Assembly (NCBI RefSeq): GCF_034355335.1
Contig: NZ_CP136422.1
Coordinates: 139,001 to 203,000 of the forward strand
Direction of reading: 5' to 3'
DNA length: 64,000 bases
From: Blautia coccoides
Lineage (GTDB): Bacteria; Bacillota; Clostridia; Lachnospirales; Lachnospiraceae
This document shows positions 26,901-35,380 of the stretch, piece after piece. The notes beneath the pieces are model-generated. The model worked only from the letters and a program-made list of their open reading frames with translations, did not search any database and had not been told where the DNA came from. Position numbers and translations under genes: made by a program. The number at the start of each line of letters is the position of its first letter. Within the stretch, counting starts at the first letter, position 1.

Positions 26901-27447
26901 CGATGAGACCGGAATGCCCAGAGTTATAGACAACTCAAAAGTCACTGTGGGCGGCATGATCACAGGCAAGACCATAAAATACACCAAGACTAATAAGGTT
27001 ATGGCGTTCCTCACTGTGGAGGATTTGGTGGGAACTGTGGAAATCGTGGTATTTCCCAGGGATTACGAGAAGAATGCCCAGCTCATGGAGGTGGACGACA
27101 AAGTATTTATCCAGGGAAGAGTGTCTGCGGAGGATGAAAAGGCCAGCAAACTGATCTGTGAGAATATACGTTCCTTTGACGATGTGCCCAGTGAATTGTG
27201 GGTGCAGTTTGCCACAAAAGAAGAATTTTTGTCGAAAGAGGAAGGGTTTTATCAGGATTTGAGTGACTCAGACGGAAGAGACTCTGTGGTGGTGTATATT
27301 CGTTCTCCCAAGGCAGTGAAAAGGCTCGGCCCGTCCAGGAATGTAAAGATAAATGGGGAACTTCTTGGCAAACTGTACGAAAAGTACGGTTCTGACAACG
27401 TAAAAGTTGTGGAAAAGAGTATTGAAAAACTCACCAAAATGCATTAA
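23965..27447 (+). CDS. dnaE: DNA polymerase III subunit alpha (DnaE type)
   Basis: A 1160-residue replicative polymerase of DnaE type, without the exonuclease insertion of PolC. The N-terminal PHP domain begins FTHLHVHTEYSLLDGSNKI. The polymerase palm carries the catalytic aspartates in PDIDVDF (near residue 396) and in the MDFLGLRTL region (near 549). A helix-hairpin-helix region and a C-terminal OB domain (VGGMITGKTIKYTKTNKVMA) follow. GTG start with AGAGGAG. In Firmicutes DnaE works beside PolC in lagging-strand synthesis. Confidence 0.96.
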   Translation: MEFTHLHVHTEYSLLDGSNKINEYVARVKELGMDSAAITDHGVMFGCIDFYRAAKAAGIKPILGCEVYVAPGSRFDKEIGREEDRYYHLVLLAENQEGYQNLMKIVSAGFVDGFYYKPRVDLEILEKYHEGIIALSACLAGEVARSITKGFYEESKKAALRYEEIFGKGNFFLELQDHGIPEQHRVNQQLVRMSRETGIELVATNDIHYTYSTDAEAHDILLCVQTGKRLQDEDRMRYEGGQYYVKSVEEMAALFPYAPQALENTHKIAERCNVEIEFGVTKLPKFDVPEGYTAWEYLNKLCFDGLAERYSGDMGELEERLNYELNVIKNMGYVDYFLIVWDFIRYARDHDIIVGPGRGSAAGSLVSYTLGITKLDPIKYNLLFERFLNPERVSMPDIDVDFCFERRQEVIDYVVEKYGKDRVVQIVTFGTMAARGVIRDVGRVMDLPYAQCDLIAKMIPTELNITIDKAMKMNPELRNLYESDDTVKKLIDMSKRLEGLPRHTSMHAAGVVISQKPVVEYVPLSRASDGSLVTQFTMTTLEELGLLKMDFLGLRTLTVIQNAAKLVERDKGIALDMDKIDYDDKKVYAMLGAGKTEGVFQLESGGMTSFMKELKPGNLEDVIAGISLYRPGPMDFIPQYIRGKNNPDSITYDCPELEPILDATYGCIVYQEQVMQIVRNLGGYTLGRSDMVRRAMSKKKAAVMEKERKNFVYGNEEEGVPGCINRGISEKVANKIFDDMTDFAKYAFNKSHAAAYAVVAYQTAFLKYYYPVEFMAALMTSVIDNPSKVSEYILSSRRMGIAILPPDINKGESSFSVDGGSIRYGLSAIKSIGKPVIEGLVEERNLRGGFKTLRDFIERMSGRDINKRTIENFIKAGAFDGIPGNRRQKMMVYVQILDAVNQEKKTAMTGQMSLFDLVSEEEKEAYEIRMPDVEEYPKEAKLAFEKEVLGVYISGHPLEEYEQRWRNNITAVTTDFLPDDETGMPRVIDNSKVTVGGMITGKTIKYTKTNKVMAFLTVEDLVGTVEIVVFPRDYEKNAQLMEVDDKVFIQGRVSAEDEKASKLICENIRSFDDVPSELWVQFATKEEFLSKEEGFYQDLSDSDGRDSVVVYIRSPKAVKRLGPSRNVKINGELLGKLYEKYGSDNVKVVEKSIEKLTKMH

Positions 27448-27506
27448 AATAAGGAAGATTAGAGGTCAAGAGGGAATATTTGAATTTACAGTAATGGAGG
27501 AGAAAA

Positions 27507-28505
27507 ATGGCTGCGAATAAAGAAATTAAGACAATCGGTGTTTTAACCAGCGGTGGAGATGCCCCAGGAATGAATGCTGCCATCCGTGCAGTTGTAAGAC
27601 GAGGCCTGAGCCGTGGCATTAACATGAAAGGTGTTTTAAAAGGATATAACGGACTACTGAACGAAGAGATAATTGATTTGACAGCCGTGGACGTTTCCGA
27701 TACCATCCAGAGAGGCGGTACCATTCTCTATACGGCACGCTGTGCAGAATTCCGTACAGAGGAAGGACAGAGACGCGGTGCTGAAGTGTGTAAAAAGCAC
27801 GGGATCGACGGCCTTGTAGTTATCGGCGGTGACGGTTCCTTTGCCGGTGCACAGAAGCTTGCCAATCTGGGGATCAACGCAGTAGGCGTACCGGGAACCA
27901 TTGATCTGGATATTGCATGTACAGAGTATACCATTGGATTTGACACTGCTGTGAATACGGCTATGGAAGCCATTGACAAAGTACGTGATACCTCTACCTC
28001 CCATGAGCGTGTCAGCATCATCGAAGTTATGGGAAGAAATGCCGGATACCTGGCGCTGTGGTGCGGTATTGCCAACGGTGCGGAGGATGTCCTGCTTCCG
28101 GAAAAGTATGACTACGATGAGCAGCAGATCATCAATAATATTATTGATAACCGTAAGAAAGGCAAAAAGCATCATATCATCATCAACGCTGAGGGTATCG
28201 GACACTCAGAGGCTATGGCAAAGCGTATCGAGGCTGCCACAGGTATTGAGACAAGGGCAACCATCCTGGGCCACATGCAGCGAGGCGGAAGCCCCACATG
28301 TAAGGACCGTGTATATGCATCTATTATGGGTGCAAAAGCAGTGGATGTCCTTCTGGAAGGAAAGACCAAGAGAGTTATCGGATACAAGAATGGCGAGTAT
28401 GTGGATTTTGACATCAATGAGGCACTGGCTATGAAGAAAACCATTCCGGATTACCAGTTTGAGATCAGCTATTCTCTGTCACACAACTACAGCAAGAACG
28501 TATAA
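27507..28505 (+). CDS. pfkA: ATP-dependent 6-phosphofructokinase
   Basis: A 332-residue glycolytic enzyme phosphorylating fructose-6-phosphate. Motifs are TSGGDAPGMNAAIR at the ATP site, VIGGDGSFAGA near residue 107 with the glycine that marks ATP- rather than pyrophosphate-dependent enzymes, and EVMGRNAGYLA. The catalytic loop reads GTIDLDI instead of the usual GTIDNDI: the catalytic aspartate is kept and the next residue is leucine. TGGAGGAG precedes the ATG. It follows dnaE in the same direction, 59 bases apart. Confidence 0.94.
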   Translation: MAANKEIKTIGVLTSGGDAPGMNAAIRAVVRRGLSRGINMKGVLKGYNGLLNEEIIDLTAVDVSDTIQRGGTILYTARCAEFRTEEGQRRGAEVCKKHGIDGLVVIGGDGSFAGAQKLANLGINAVGVPGTIDLDIACTEYTIGFDTAVNTAMEAIDKVRDTSTSHERVSIIEVMGRNAGYLALWCGIANGAEDVLLPEKYDYDEQQIINNIIDNRKKGKKHHIIINAEGIGHSEAMAKRIEAATGIETRATILGHMQRGGSPTCKDRVYASIMGAKAVDVLLEGKTKRVIGYKNGEYVDFDINEALAMKKTIPDYQFEISYSLSHNYSKNV

Positions 28506-28549
28506 ATTTATTATCTGTCCGGATACAGGGACAGAGGTAAGGTGTGTAT

Positions 28550-29947
28550 ATGAGAAAGATGCATGTCAGTAAGACAAAATTTAAAACTGCACAAATCATC
28601 GCGCTGGGATTTGCAGCCATTATCCTGCTGGGAGCATTGCTGCTTTCCCTTCCCATCGCGTGGGCACCGGGGCATCAGATTAAATTTATCGATGCCCTTT
28701 TTACGTCCACCACTTCTATCTGTGTGACCGGACTGGTGACACAGTCCACCTATGGGGCGTGGTCCGGGTTCGGACATCTTGTTATCCTGTTTCTGATCCA
28801 GCTTGGGGGATTCGGTGTCATAACCTGCGGAACCCTAGTGGTCCTGGCAATGGGAAAGCGTGTGAGCATACGCAACAGACGGCTTATACAGGAATCCTAC
28901 AATCTGGATACCCTGAAGGGGCTTATAGCACTTGTGCGTAAGATCGTGACGGGGACTCTGCTGGTGGAAGGTGTGGGGATGATCTTCTATTCCTTTCAGT
29001 TTGTACCCGAGTATGGGCTGCGCAGAGGACTGGAGATTTCCCTGTTCAATGCAGTTTCTGCCTTCTGTAACGCGGGAATGGATATCATCGGTGACAACAG
29101 CCTTGCGGATTACGCGGGGAATCCCCTAGTGAACTTTACCACAATAGCTCTCATTGTGCTGGGCGGCATCGGATACCTGGTCTGGTGGGATCTGATAAAG
29201 CTTATGAAACGGCTGCTGCGCAGGGAGATGGGATTCAGGCAGTCTGTGAGGGCTTTGGAGCTGAACACGAAGATCGCGCTTACAGCTACCGGTATCCTGA
29301 TCTTTGGCGGTGCAGTCCTGATCCTGGCGCTGGAACACAGAAACCCGGGAACCCTTGGGAACATGCCTTTTTGGGAAAAATGTATGGCTGCGCTCTTCCA
29401 GTCCGTGACCTGCAGGACTGCGGGATTCTTTACGATCCCCCAGGAAAATCTCCATGAGGCTTCTGCTATGATCTGCATGATCCTCATGTTCATTGGAGGC
29501 TCCCCTCTGGGAACAGCAGGCGGCGTGAAGACCACAACAGTCGCAGCCTTGCTGCTGACCGGTTCCTCCTTTTTCAAGGGCAAGGAAGATACAGAGGTGT
29601 TCAACAGAAGGATCCCTGAGACCAACATCAGGACAGCCTGGGTAGTGGTCATGCTGGGTCTTGGGGTGGTGCTCACCTCCACGGTGGCACTGGCCATTGT
29701 CACGGAAGGTATGGCGGAAGGCGCGTATCTGATCAATATCCTGTATGAGGTGACTTCAGCGGGGGCCACGGTGGGGCTGACAAGAGGGCTTACCCCCATA
29801 CTGCCTGCGGCGGGCAAGCTGATCATTATTTTGACTATGTATATTGGGCGTATCGGTCCCACGACTCTGGCGACAGCACTTACCATCCACGGCGAGAAAA
29901 AACCTTCGGGTATGCATCTGCCGGACCAGAAAATATTTATCGGCTAG
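28550..29947 (+). CDS. ktrB: Potassium transporter membrane subunit KtrB/TrkH
   Basis: A 465-residue membrane channel-like transporter with the four pore-loop repeats of the family: TSICVTGL, AFCNAGMD, CRTAGFF and SAGATVGLTRG, each with the glycine of the selectivity filter. It imports K+ with the KtrA ring encoded next. A GTG at 28544 is an alternative start two codons earlier; AGAGGTAAGG fits the ATG. It follows pfkA by 44 bases. Confidence 0.94.
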   Translation: MRKMHVSKTKFKTAQIIALGFAAIILLGALLLSLPIAWAPGHQIKFIDALFTSTTSICVTGLVTQSTYGAWSGFGHLVILFLIQLGGFGVITCGTLVVLAMGKRVSIRNRRLIQESYNLDTLKGLIALVRKIVTGTLLVEGVGMIFYSFQFVPEYGLRRGLEISLFNAVSAFCNAGMDIIGDNSLADYAGNPLVNFTTIALIVLGGIGYLVWWDLIKLMKRLLRREMGFRQSVRALELNTKIALTATGILIFGGAVLILALEHRNPGTLGNMPFWEKCMAALFQSVTCRTAGFFTIPQENLHEASAMICMILMFIGGSPLGTAGGVKTTTVAALLLTGSSFFKGKEDTEVFNRRIPETNIRTAWVVVMLGLGVVLTSTVALAIVTEGMAEGAYLINILYEVTSAGATVGLTRGLTPILPAAGKLIIILTMYIGRIGPTTLATALTIHGEKKPSGMHLPDQKIFIG

Positions 29948-29959
29948 GAGAATGAGAAT

Positions 29960-30625
29960 ATGAAGAAAAAAACATTTGCAGTCATTGGTCTGGGAAAGTT
30001 CGGCTATGCTGTGGCGGAGACGCTGGCAAAGGCCGGATATGAGGTTCTGGCGGTGGACGGGGATAATGAAAGGGTGCAGGCCATCGCCCCCTATGCATCC
30101 TATCCTCTGTGCGCGGATGTGACAGAGCCGGGGGTGATGGAGTCCCTGGATTTTTCCAATGTGGATGTGGCCGTCATCGGTATTTCCGACCATATGGAGG
30201 CCAGCATTATAGCCACTCTTTACGCAAAGGAAGCAGGGGTATCCTATGTGCTGGTAAAGGCAAACGGCGTACTTCACGGGCATATTTTGAAGAAGATCGG
30301 TGCGGATGAGGTGATTTTTCCCGAATATAATACCGGTGTGCGTGTTGCCAAGAATTTCATTTCAGGCAGATTTAAGGATTTCTTTGAGCTTTCAGACGAA
30401 GTCAGCATGGTGGAAATGCATGTGCCTGACGTGTGGGTAGGGAAAAGCCTGATCGAGCTGGACCTGCGGGGACGCTACGGCATCAATGTGATTGCCGTGA
30501 AAGAAGGGGAGAACGTCACCATTGAGATGAATCCAAAGGAACCGCTGAGAACAGGACAGACCTTGGGAATTGTGGGGAAAAACGAAATCCTCTCCAGGCT
30601 CAGCGAGACCAACTATCGGGATTGA
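29960..30625 (+). CDS. ktrA: Potassium uptake regulatory subunit KtrA (RCK protein)
   Basis: A 221-residue cytoplasmic gating subunit. The N-terminal Rossmann (TrkA-N) domain starts FAVIGLGKFGYAVAETLAKAG with the GxGxxG nucleotide loop and VLAVDGD at the end of the second strand. The TrkA-C domain follows from about residue 140. It binds nucleotides and opens or closes KtrB. It starts 12 bases after ktrB with a GGAG site, so the pair forms one operon. Confidence 0.95.
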   Translation: MKKKTFAVIGLGKFGYAVAETLAKAGYEVLAVDGDNERVQAIAPYASYPLCADVTEPGVMESLDFSNVDVAVIGISDHMEASIIATLYAKEAGVSYVLVKANGVLHGHILKKIGADEVIFPEYNTGVRVAKNFISGRFKDFFELSDEVSMVEMHVPDVWVGKSLIELDLRGRYGINVIAVKEGENVTIEMNPKEPLRTGQTLGIVGKNEILSRLSETNYRD

Positions 30626-30635
30626 GGTATTCTAT

Positions 30636-31454
30636 ATGATCACAAGCATGTCAAATTCACAGATAAAGCACATACAGCAGCTCATGAAAAAAGCCAAGGC
30701 CCGCCGGGAAAGCGGGCTTTTTGTGGTGGAAGGGATCAAGATGTTCAGGGAGGCACCAAAAGAGAGGATACATAGGGTATATGCCTCTGTCTCGTTTTTG
30801 GAGTCAAAGGACAACCGTACCATTCTGGAGGAAAAAGGATTCGGGCCGGGAAGTCCGGAGATGGAGGAAGTGGAGGATAAGATATTCCGCTCCCTTTCCG
30901 ATACGGTGACTCCCCAGGGAATCCTCTGCCTTGTCAGACAGTTAAATACTCCGCTCTCTTCCATGCTGGAGACAGAGGATGGGCAGGAGCCTCTGCTCAT
31001 GATACTGGAGGATCTACAGGACCCGGGCAATCTGGGAACCATCCTGCGTACTGGTGAGGGTGCAGGGGTATCCGGCGTGATCCTGAATAAAAACTGCGTA
31101 GACTTGTACAATCCCAAAGTGATCCGTTCTACAATGGGCTCTGTGTACCGGGTACCTGTGCTTACAGTGGACAGCATTTTAGATATCCTTCCGGAACTGA
31201 AGAGACAGGGCGTGCGGACATATGCGGCGCATCTGCAGGGGGCGCATTTTTACGACCAGGAGAATTTGGGAGGAAAGGCTGCTTTCTTTATAGGAAATGA
31301 GGGAAACGGCCTGTCTGATGATCTGTCCGGCCGGGCAGACTGCCTCATAAAAATACCCATGATGGGACAGGTGGAATCCCTGAATGCAGCCATGGCTGCG
31401 GGGATACTCATGTATGAGGCGTCAAGACAGAGAAGACAGCTCCTGAGGAGCTGA
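30636..31454 (+). CDS. TrmH/SpoU-family RNA 2'-O-methyltransferase
   Basis: A 272-residue SPOUT methyltransferase acting on rRNA or tRNA ribose. The N-terminal substrate-binding domain begins SNSQIKHIQQLMKKAKAR. The knotted catalytic domain has motif 1 LEDLQDPGNLGTILRT, motif 2 FFIGNEGNGLS and motif 3 IPMMGQVESLNAAMAAGI. TTGAGGT precedes the ATG at 30636, ten bases after ktrA; an upstream in-frame start would overlap ktrA and is unlikely. It is the last host gene before the Tn916-like element. Confidence 0.92.
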   Translation: MITSMSNSQIKHIQQLMKKAKARRESGLFVVEGIKMFREAPKERIHRVYASVSFLESKDNRTILEEKGFGPGSPEMEEVEDKIFRSLSDTVTPQGILCLVRQLNTPLSSMLETEDGQEPLLMILEDLQDPGNLGTILRTGEGAGVSGVILNKNCVDLYNPKVIRSTMGSVYRVPVLTVDSILDILPELKRQGVRTYAAHLQGAHFYDQENLGGKAAFFIGNEGNGLSDDLSGRADCLIKIPMMGQVESLNAAMAAGILMYEASRQRRQLLRS

Positions 31455-31456
31455 TT

Positions 31457-31510
31457 AAAAAAAGATTCTGTGAATGCGGAGTGATCCGTTTTCATTAGAG
31501 TCTTTTTTTA
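31457..31510 (+). terminator. Terminator after the RNA methyltransferase gene
   Basis: A long A-tract/T-tract hairpin: AAAAAAAGA at 31457-31465 pairs with TCTTTTTTT from 31501, with AATGCGGA / TCCGTTTT pairing inside. The element boundary lies shortly after it. Confidence 0.8.
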
Positions 31511-31601
31511 TAAATTATATATGTCTTTTTGACTATCTTTTTATATCTTCTTAAATGTCCGCAAAGCCTTATTTTATAGGCTCTACGGGCATTTTGCTTT
31601 T

Positions 31602-31676
31602 GTGGTAAACCTCACATATCTAGGTCTATCTTCTTATATTTTCGCTATCAAACGTGGTTAAAATCGTGGTAAATAC
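31602..31676. repeat. Left arm-type integrase repeats
   Basis: GTGGTAAAC at 31602-31610, CGTGGTTAAAAT at 31653-31664 and CGTGGTAAATAC at 31665-31676, the last two in tandem. The same motif in the same direction is found at the right end. They resemble the DR-2 arm sites bound by the N-terminal domain of Tn916 Int. Confidence 0.65.
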
Positions 31677-31679
31677 TTC

Positions 31680-32873
31680 TTATGCGATTAGACGCTGAAC
31701 CTCTGATTTTGCGGTATCTATGGACGCATGAGCGTACCAGTTCATTGTGATACTGATATTTGAATGTCCCATGATATACTGTAAATCTTTCGGGTTCATG
31801 TTCTTGCTTGCCAGTCTTGTGCAGAACGTATGGCGTAGCGTATGTGGTGTGATATGTGGCAAGGGGTTATCCTTATGGTGCTTGTTGTATTTCTTTACCA
31901 TACGGACAAATAAGGCGTTGTAATCAATGGCAACTTTCGGCTTGCCTTTCTGATTGACAAATAGGAAGTTGCCCCGTCCGTCTATCACAAATGGTTCTGC
32001 CTTTGGGCGTTTCTTCATCACTCGTTGAAATGCTTGTATCGTTTCTTTGCTTAATGGCACTTGCCTTGTTCCGCTTTTTGTCTTAGGCGTTTCAATATAA
32101 TAGCCTTGTTCCTTGCTCTTTAGTAACTGGTGGTCGATAACTACAACCTCATGGATAAAATCAACGTCCATGATTGTCAGTCCGCACAGTTCCGAGATAC
32201 GAAGTCCAGTCTTTAACAGTATCAGCACATCATCATAATACTTGTGATACACATTGTCCGTCTTGATGAATGACAGTAGGACTTGTTCCTGTTCTTCTGT
32301 CAATGCGACTTTCTCTTTGGTATCATTTTCTAGGACTTCACTCAACTTGAAATCAAAGGGATTTTTCCTTACACAATCGTCTTGTATAGCGATATAGAAT
32401 GACGCTTTTAATGAGCGTTTATAATTGTTAATGGTATTGTAGGAAAAGCCTTTGTCTTTCATGCGTAACGCCCATTCCTTAGCGTCAGAGAGCTTGATTG
32501 TGTCAATGCTCCTAGCACCTAACTTGTCCTCTTTTAATAACCGCATGAGTTGTTCCCGTTGTTTCTGTGTGCTTTTCTTCACGTTTGCCCTCTGTGCGTT
32601 CTGTTTGGCGTAAAGTTGGCAAAGCGTCATTTTCTTGCCTGTGCTGTCGATACCGTCCTCAATATCCCGTCTTATCTGCTGTTCCAGTTCTCGAAGTGAG
32701 GGTTTTTCCCGTTTTCCCTTTGGTGTCGGGTCTGTGGGTGTCAATCTCCAGGCATACACATATTTTGTGTTTCCAAATGCGTCCACATATTTATATAAGT
32801 ATTTCCCGTCTGTTCGTTGGCTCTCTCCAGTATGCAGGATACGTCCTTTGCTATCCCGTCTTTTTTCTTTCAT
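31680..32873 (-). CDS. int: Tn916-family tyrosine integrase
   Basis: A 397-residue tyrosine recombinase that excises and inserts the element. The N-terminal arm-binding domain starts KEKRRDSKGRILHTGESQR. The core contains KMTLCQLYAKQNAQR and NNYKRSLKASFYIAIQDDC, both closely like Tn916 Int. Catalytic residues are R in KTGLRISELCG, K in TPKTKSGTRQV, the HTLRH box, H in MGHSN, and Y in MNWYAHA. Full length, so probably active. AAAGGAG lies upstream of the ATG. Xis is encoded 79 bases upstream on the same strand, with a long inverted repeat between them. Confidence 0.95.
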   Translation of the reverse strand: MKEKRRDSKGRILHTGESQRTDGKYLYKYVDAFGNTKYVYAWRLTPTDPTPKGKREKPSLRELEQQIRRDIEDGIDSTGKKMTLCQLYAKQNAQRANVKKSTQKQREQLMRLLKEDKLGARSIDTIKLSDAKEWALRMKDKGFSYNTINNYKRSLKASFYIAIQDDCVRKNPFDFKLSEVLENDTKEKVALTEEQEQVLLSFIKTDNVYHKYYDDVLILLKTGLRISELCGLTIMDVDFIHEVVVIDHQLLKSKEQGYYIETPKTKSGTRQVPLSKETIQAFQRVMKKRPKAEPFVIDGRGNFLFVNQKGKPKVAIDYNALFVRMVKKYNKHHKDNPLPHITPHTLRHTFCTRLASKNMNPKDLQYIMGHSNISITMNWYAHASIDTAKSEVQRLIA

Positions 32874-32900
32874 GGTGTCTGCTCCTTTCCTTGTTGGAAA

Positions 32901-32944
32901 GAGCCTTGATATGACTTGTGTTCATCATAACACATACAAGGCTC
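32901..32944. repeat. Inverted repeat between xis and int
   Basis: GAGCCTTG (32901-32908) and CAAGGCTC (32937-32944) flank a second pairing of TTGTGTT with AACACA. It can form a hairpin in the int leader on the minus strand, followed there by TTTCC. The sequence CAAGGCTC recurs at the right end of the element near 39284, and a related stem is found at 34427-34448. Confidence 0.6.
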
Positions 32945-32951
32945 ATTTGCA

Positions 32952-33155
32952 TTAGATTGCGTCCAATTTATCAATGACCTTTTCAAACTGTCGGCGTTTA
33001 ATCTGTATGCGGTTGCCATTCATAATGAGCCAGCCAGCGTCCTTGTTTTCCTCTGCCAAGCGTCTTAGCTTGTTTTCTCCGATACGGAAATATTTTGACG
33101 CTTCTTCAATGGTAAGGGTGTATTTTTCCCATACGGGAATATCGTTGTTATTCAT
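32952..33155 (-). CDS. xis: Tn916-type excisionase
   Basis: A 67-residue winged-helix DNA-binding protein nearly identical in pattern to Tn916 Xis: [20 protein letters not shown], then [20 protein letters not shown] and [18 protein letters not shown]. It binds near the element ends to direct excision with Int. Its ATG overlaps the last base of the relaxase gene, so the two are translated together. Confidence 0.95.
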   Translation of the reverse strand: MNNNDIPVWEKYTLTIEEASKYFRIGENKLRRLAEENKDAGWLIMNGNRIQIKRRQFEKVIDKLDAI

Positions 33156-34165
33156 CAGATACCCCCTTTCCCATGTTTCGTGTCATACTGGATATAGGGG
33201 ATAAGGTCGGTGCGGTTTATCCTCTGTAAATGGGCGGTCAGTTTACTGGAAAGGGAAGTGCTGTATCTTGCCTTATCAAGCATAGTTCCCACCCGTTCCA
33301 GTCCACCTAATGCGTCATGTTCTTCCAAGAAATAAAAACTTTTGACAGCAGAAATCACGCCACCCTCTGTGAGCCATTGCTGTGTTTCCTCAAGGGAATT
33401 TTGCTGTTTTGGTACTTGCAGTTTCAAGACTTCCACAGCCCCTAAAAAGCGTTCCCAAAACCGACACGTTTTCCATCTGCTTTTATTACTTTCGTTTCTG
33501 TTTGGCACAACAAAGCGTAGGTTGTTTGCCAATAACCCGAAAGCCAGTTTCCCAAGTTCCAGCGGTCTGTCTTTGAATGTCATGGCAAAGACATGAGCCT
33601 TATCATCACGCAGTTGCATTTCTGTCCGTTTCCAACTGCCGACTTCATTAAGTGTCTTATTATGTTTTGAACATACTTCCTTATCCTTGTCATAAAAGCG
33701 GTAAGACAATCCCGATTTACCAGCACCGATATAAACAGTCTTTGCGGTGTCGAAATCATCAAACTTGCTTTCATCAAAGTGGTAGCCCTCACTATTCGAG
33801 ATAAATTCCTCTTTTTCGCATTTCTTCTTTATCTGCTCTATGGTAAAGAATGGCTTTTCGTTCTTATCATCAATGGCAATATCAAGCCTTGTGAAATGGA
33901 AATTATCCAGTCCGTATCTTCGCTCACAATGTTTGAACATATCCCCAAAGGTATAATTCCTACTGTCGAGAATACGGAAAATATCATCACACCCTCTGCC
34001 AGTCATAACAAGATAACAGCCTAGCCCTTGTGGGTTGTCCTCTGTCTTTCTTGCGTCCCCTGATACATAAATATCTCCAATCTGCCAGCGTGCTTGATAA
34101 GTCTTGAATTTAACGCTTGCCGGATAGACATTGAAAATGTCAGTCGGTAAACCTAAAATGTGCAT
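33155..34165 (-). CDS. Replication initiation / MobT-like relaxase (Tn916 ORF20-like), 5' end frameshifted
   Basis: The open frame gives 336 residues of a Rep_trans-type initiator/relaxase ([21 protein letters not shown], split here after SGLSYRF, and RLDIAIDD with catalytic-type acids). Proteins of this group nick oriT in Tn916-type elements. The frame can be read back past the first ATG (KIDYISIVFETATAEDVI), and the natural start MHYNYTQ at 34253 follows AAAGGAGT but is one base out of frame. Removing one T from the T5 run at 34230-34234 joins them into a protein of about 365 residues. It is therefore either a broken gene or a sequencing error. Confidence 0.85.
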   Translation of the reverse strand: MHILGLPTDIFNVYPASVKFKTYQARWQIGDIYVSGDARKTEDNPQGLGCYLVMTGRGCDDIFRILDSRNYTFGDMFKHCERRYGLDNFHFTRLDIAIDDKNEKPFFTIEQIKKKCEKEEFISNSEGYHFDESKFDDFDTAKTVYIGAGKSGLSYRFYDKDKEVCSKHNKTLNEVGSWKRTEMQLRDDKAHVFAMTFKDRPLELGKLAFGLLANNLRFVVPNRNESNKSRWKTCRFWERFLGAVEVLKLQVPKQQNSLEETQQWLTEGGVISAVKSFYFLEEHDALGGLERVGTMLDKARYSTSLSSKLTAHLQRINRTDLIPYIQYDTKHGKGGI

Positions 34166-34229
34166 GATGACATCTTCTGCGGTTGCGGTTTCAAATACAA
34201 TGCTGATGTAATCAATCTTAACGGATAAA

Positions 34230-34234
34230 TTTTT
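34230..34234 (-). other. Probable single-base frameshift in the relaxase gene
   Basis: A run of five T (five A on the coding strand) interrupts the frame. From the ATG at 34253 translation ends after 11 codons at TAA. With four A the reading continues NLSVKIDYISIVFE into the main frame. Confidence 0.65.
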
Positions 34235-34346
34235 GTGTGTAGTTATAGTGCATTACTCCTTTCGTACTTCCCGTTTTTTTGCGGGGTAAAAATCGTGTTT
34301 TTTCCTTTATTTATCACAGTTTCTAGGTACTATGACATGTATGCGC

Positions 34347-34473
34347 AGGGCGGTGTTACATATACGCCCTTTACGAACGCCTAAAGGCGTTCCCTTTCTT
34401 CCTGTGTCTGATCCGTTCTTAACGCTCACGAGCCTTGTAAGGCTCGTGGCTAAACGGAACAGCCCCAGTCAGA
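34347..34473. other. Inverted-repeat cluster, candidate origin of transfer
   Basis: Upstream of the relaxase gene lie three nested or adjacent inverted repeats. They are AGGGCG/CGCCCT (34347-34352, 34365-34370), GAACGCC-TAAA-GGCGTTC (34375-34392), and a large cruciform 34407-34473. The cruciform is built from TCTGA, TCCGTT and CACGAGCCTT pairing with AAGGCTCGTG, AACGGA and TCAGA. Further repeats (GTGATT/AATCAC, TGCTTANTCANGC) follow to 34590. Tn916 oriT also sits beside its relaxase gene. A single-strand origin is the alternative. Confidence 0.55.
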
Positions 34474-34633
34474 AACCTTATTTTCGGTCTGATAGTCCAT
34501 GCTTATTCATGCTATCAAAGTGAAAATATATCTTTTCTATGCTTACTCAAGCGTGTGATTGACCCTAGTGTGCTTAATCACTCTAACTGATATGATAATA
34601 ACGCCATTAGAATTACTTGTCAAGAAGTTTTTG

Positions 34634-34662
34634 TTGACTTTTAGATATATATTAAGTATGAT
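34634..34662 (+). promoter_or_regulatory. Promoter of the element's XRE regulator
   Basis: TTGACT (34634-34639), 17 bases, TATGAT (34657-34662). Confidence 0.7.
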
Positions 34663-34712
34663 ATGCTTATAAATACCAAGAAAAGCAACGAAAGGAGCGG
34701 TTATACTAAGTT

Positions 34713-35348
34713 ATGGAGCATTATGAAAAGAAAGTTAGTTTCTTAGGAGAGAACATACAAACCATAAGAAAACACAGAGGAATGAAACAACAAGAACTTG
34801 CGGATAAAATCGGTATCAATATGCAGAGCCTTTCCAAGATTGAACGTGGCGTGAATTATCCTACCTTTGATACGTTAGAGAAGATAATGGACGTGCTGGG
34901 AGTAACGCCCAATGAATTATTATCGGGAGAATGGAAGTATGTTAATCAAGCCGAAAAGGAAGTCTGCCAGTTTTTAAGAATTGAAGAACGATTAAATGCA
35001 GAACTAAAACATGGACATTATGACAACTTCTTTGACAGCGAGGAAGAATGGCTGGAATATGAGTTGGAAAAGTTACGGGAATATATTACCGACTACATCA
35101 ACGGGAAAAGTATTGTAGCGTCCGACCTTTATCCAATCAAAGAATTTATCCAGCATTTGAAATTTCAAAAACTGTTAGACCGCTATGATGATTTATACAG
35201 CATGGATATGTTCGGGGAAAGCATAGAGGGACATAAATATAGGACACCTTATCAAGTCGTAAAAATGATAAACCCAAATGCAAAAGAAGATATGGAATTA
35301 TTACGGGAAGTATTGAAAAATAACCATTTTGATGATGAGGACGAATAA
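34713..35348 (+). CDS. XRE-family helix-turn-helix regulator
   Basis: A 211-residue DNA-binding protein. The N-terminal HTH (LGENIQTIRKHRGMKQQELADKIGINMQSLSKIERG, split by the turn at KIGINMQ) is of the Cro/CI type. The remaining 140 residues are acidic and helical without a recognised domain. GAAAGGAGCGG precedes the ATG. Its place in the element, opposite to int/xis, suggests control of element maintenance or transfer; this is inferred. It ends in a strong terminator. Confidence 0.85.
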   Translation: MEHYEKKVSFLGENIQTIRKHRGMKQQELADKIGINMQSLSKIERGVNYPTFDTLEKIMDVLGVTPNELLSGEWKYVNQAEKEVCQFLRIEERLNAELKHGHYDNFFDSEEEWLEYELEKLREYITDYINGKSIVASDLYPIKEFIQHLKFQKLLDRYDDLYSMDMFGESIEGHKYRTPYQVVKMINPNAKEDMELLREVLKNNHFDDEDE

Positions 35349-35380
35349 CTTTTTTCCTCTTTGTAGAAGATACAGCAAAC

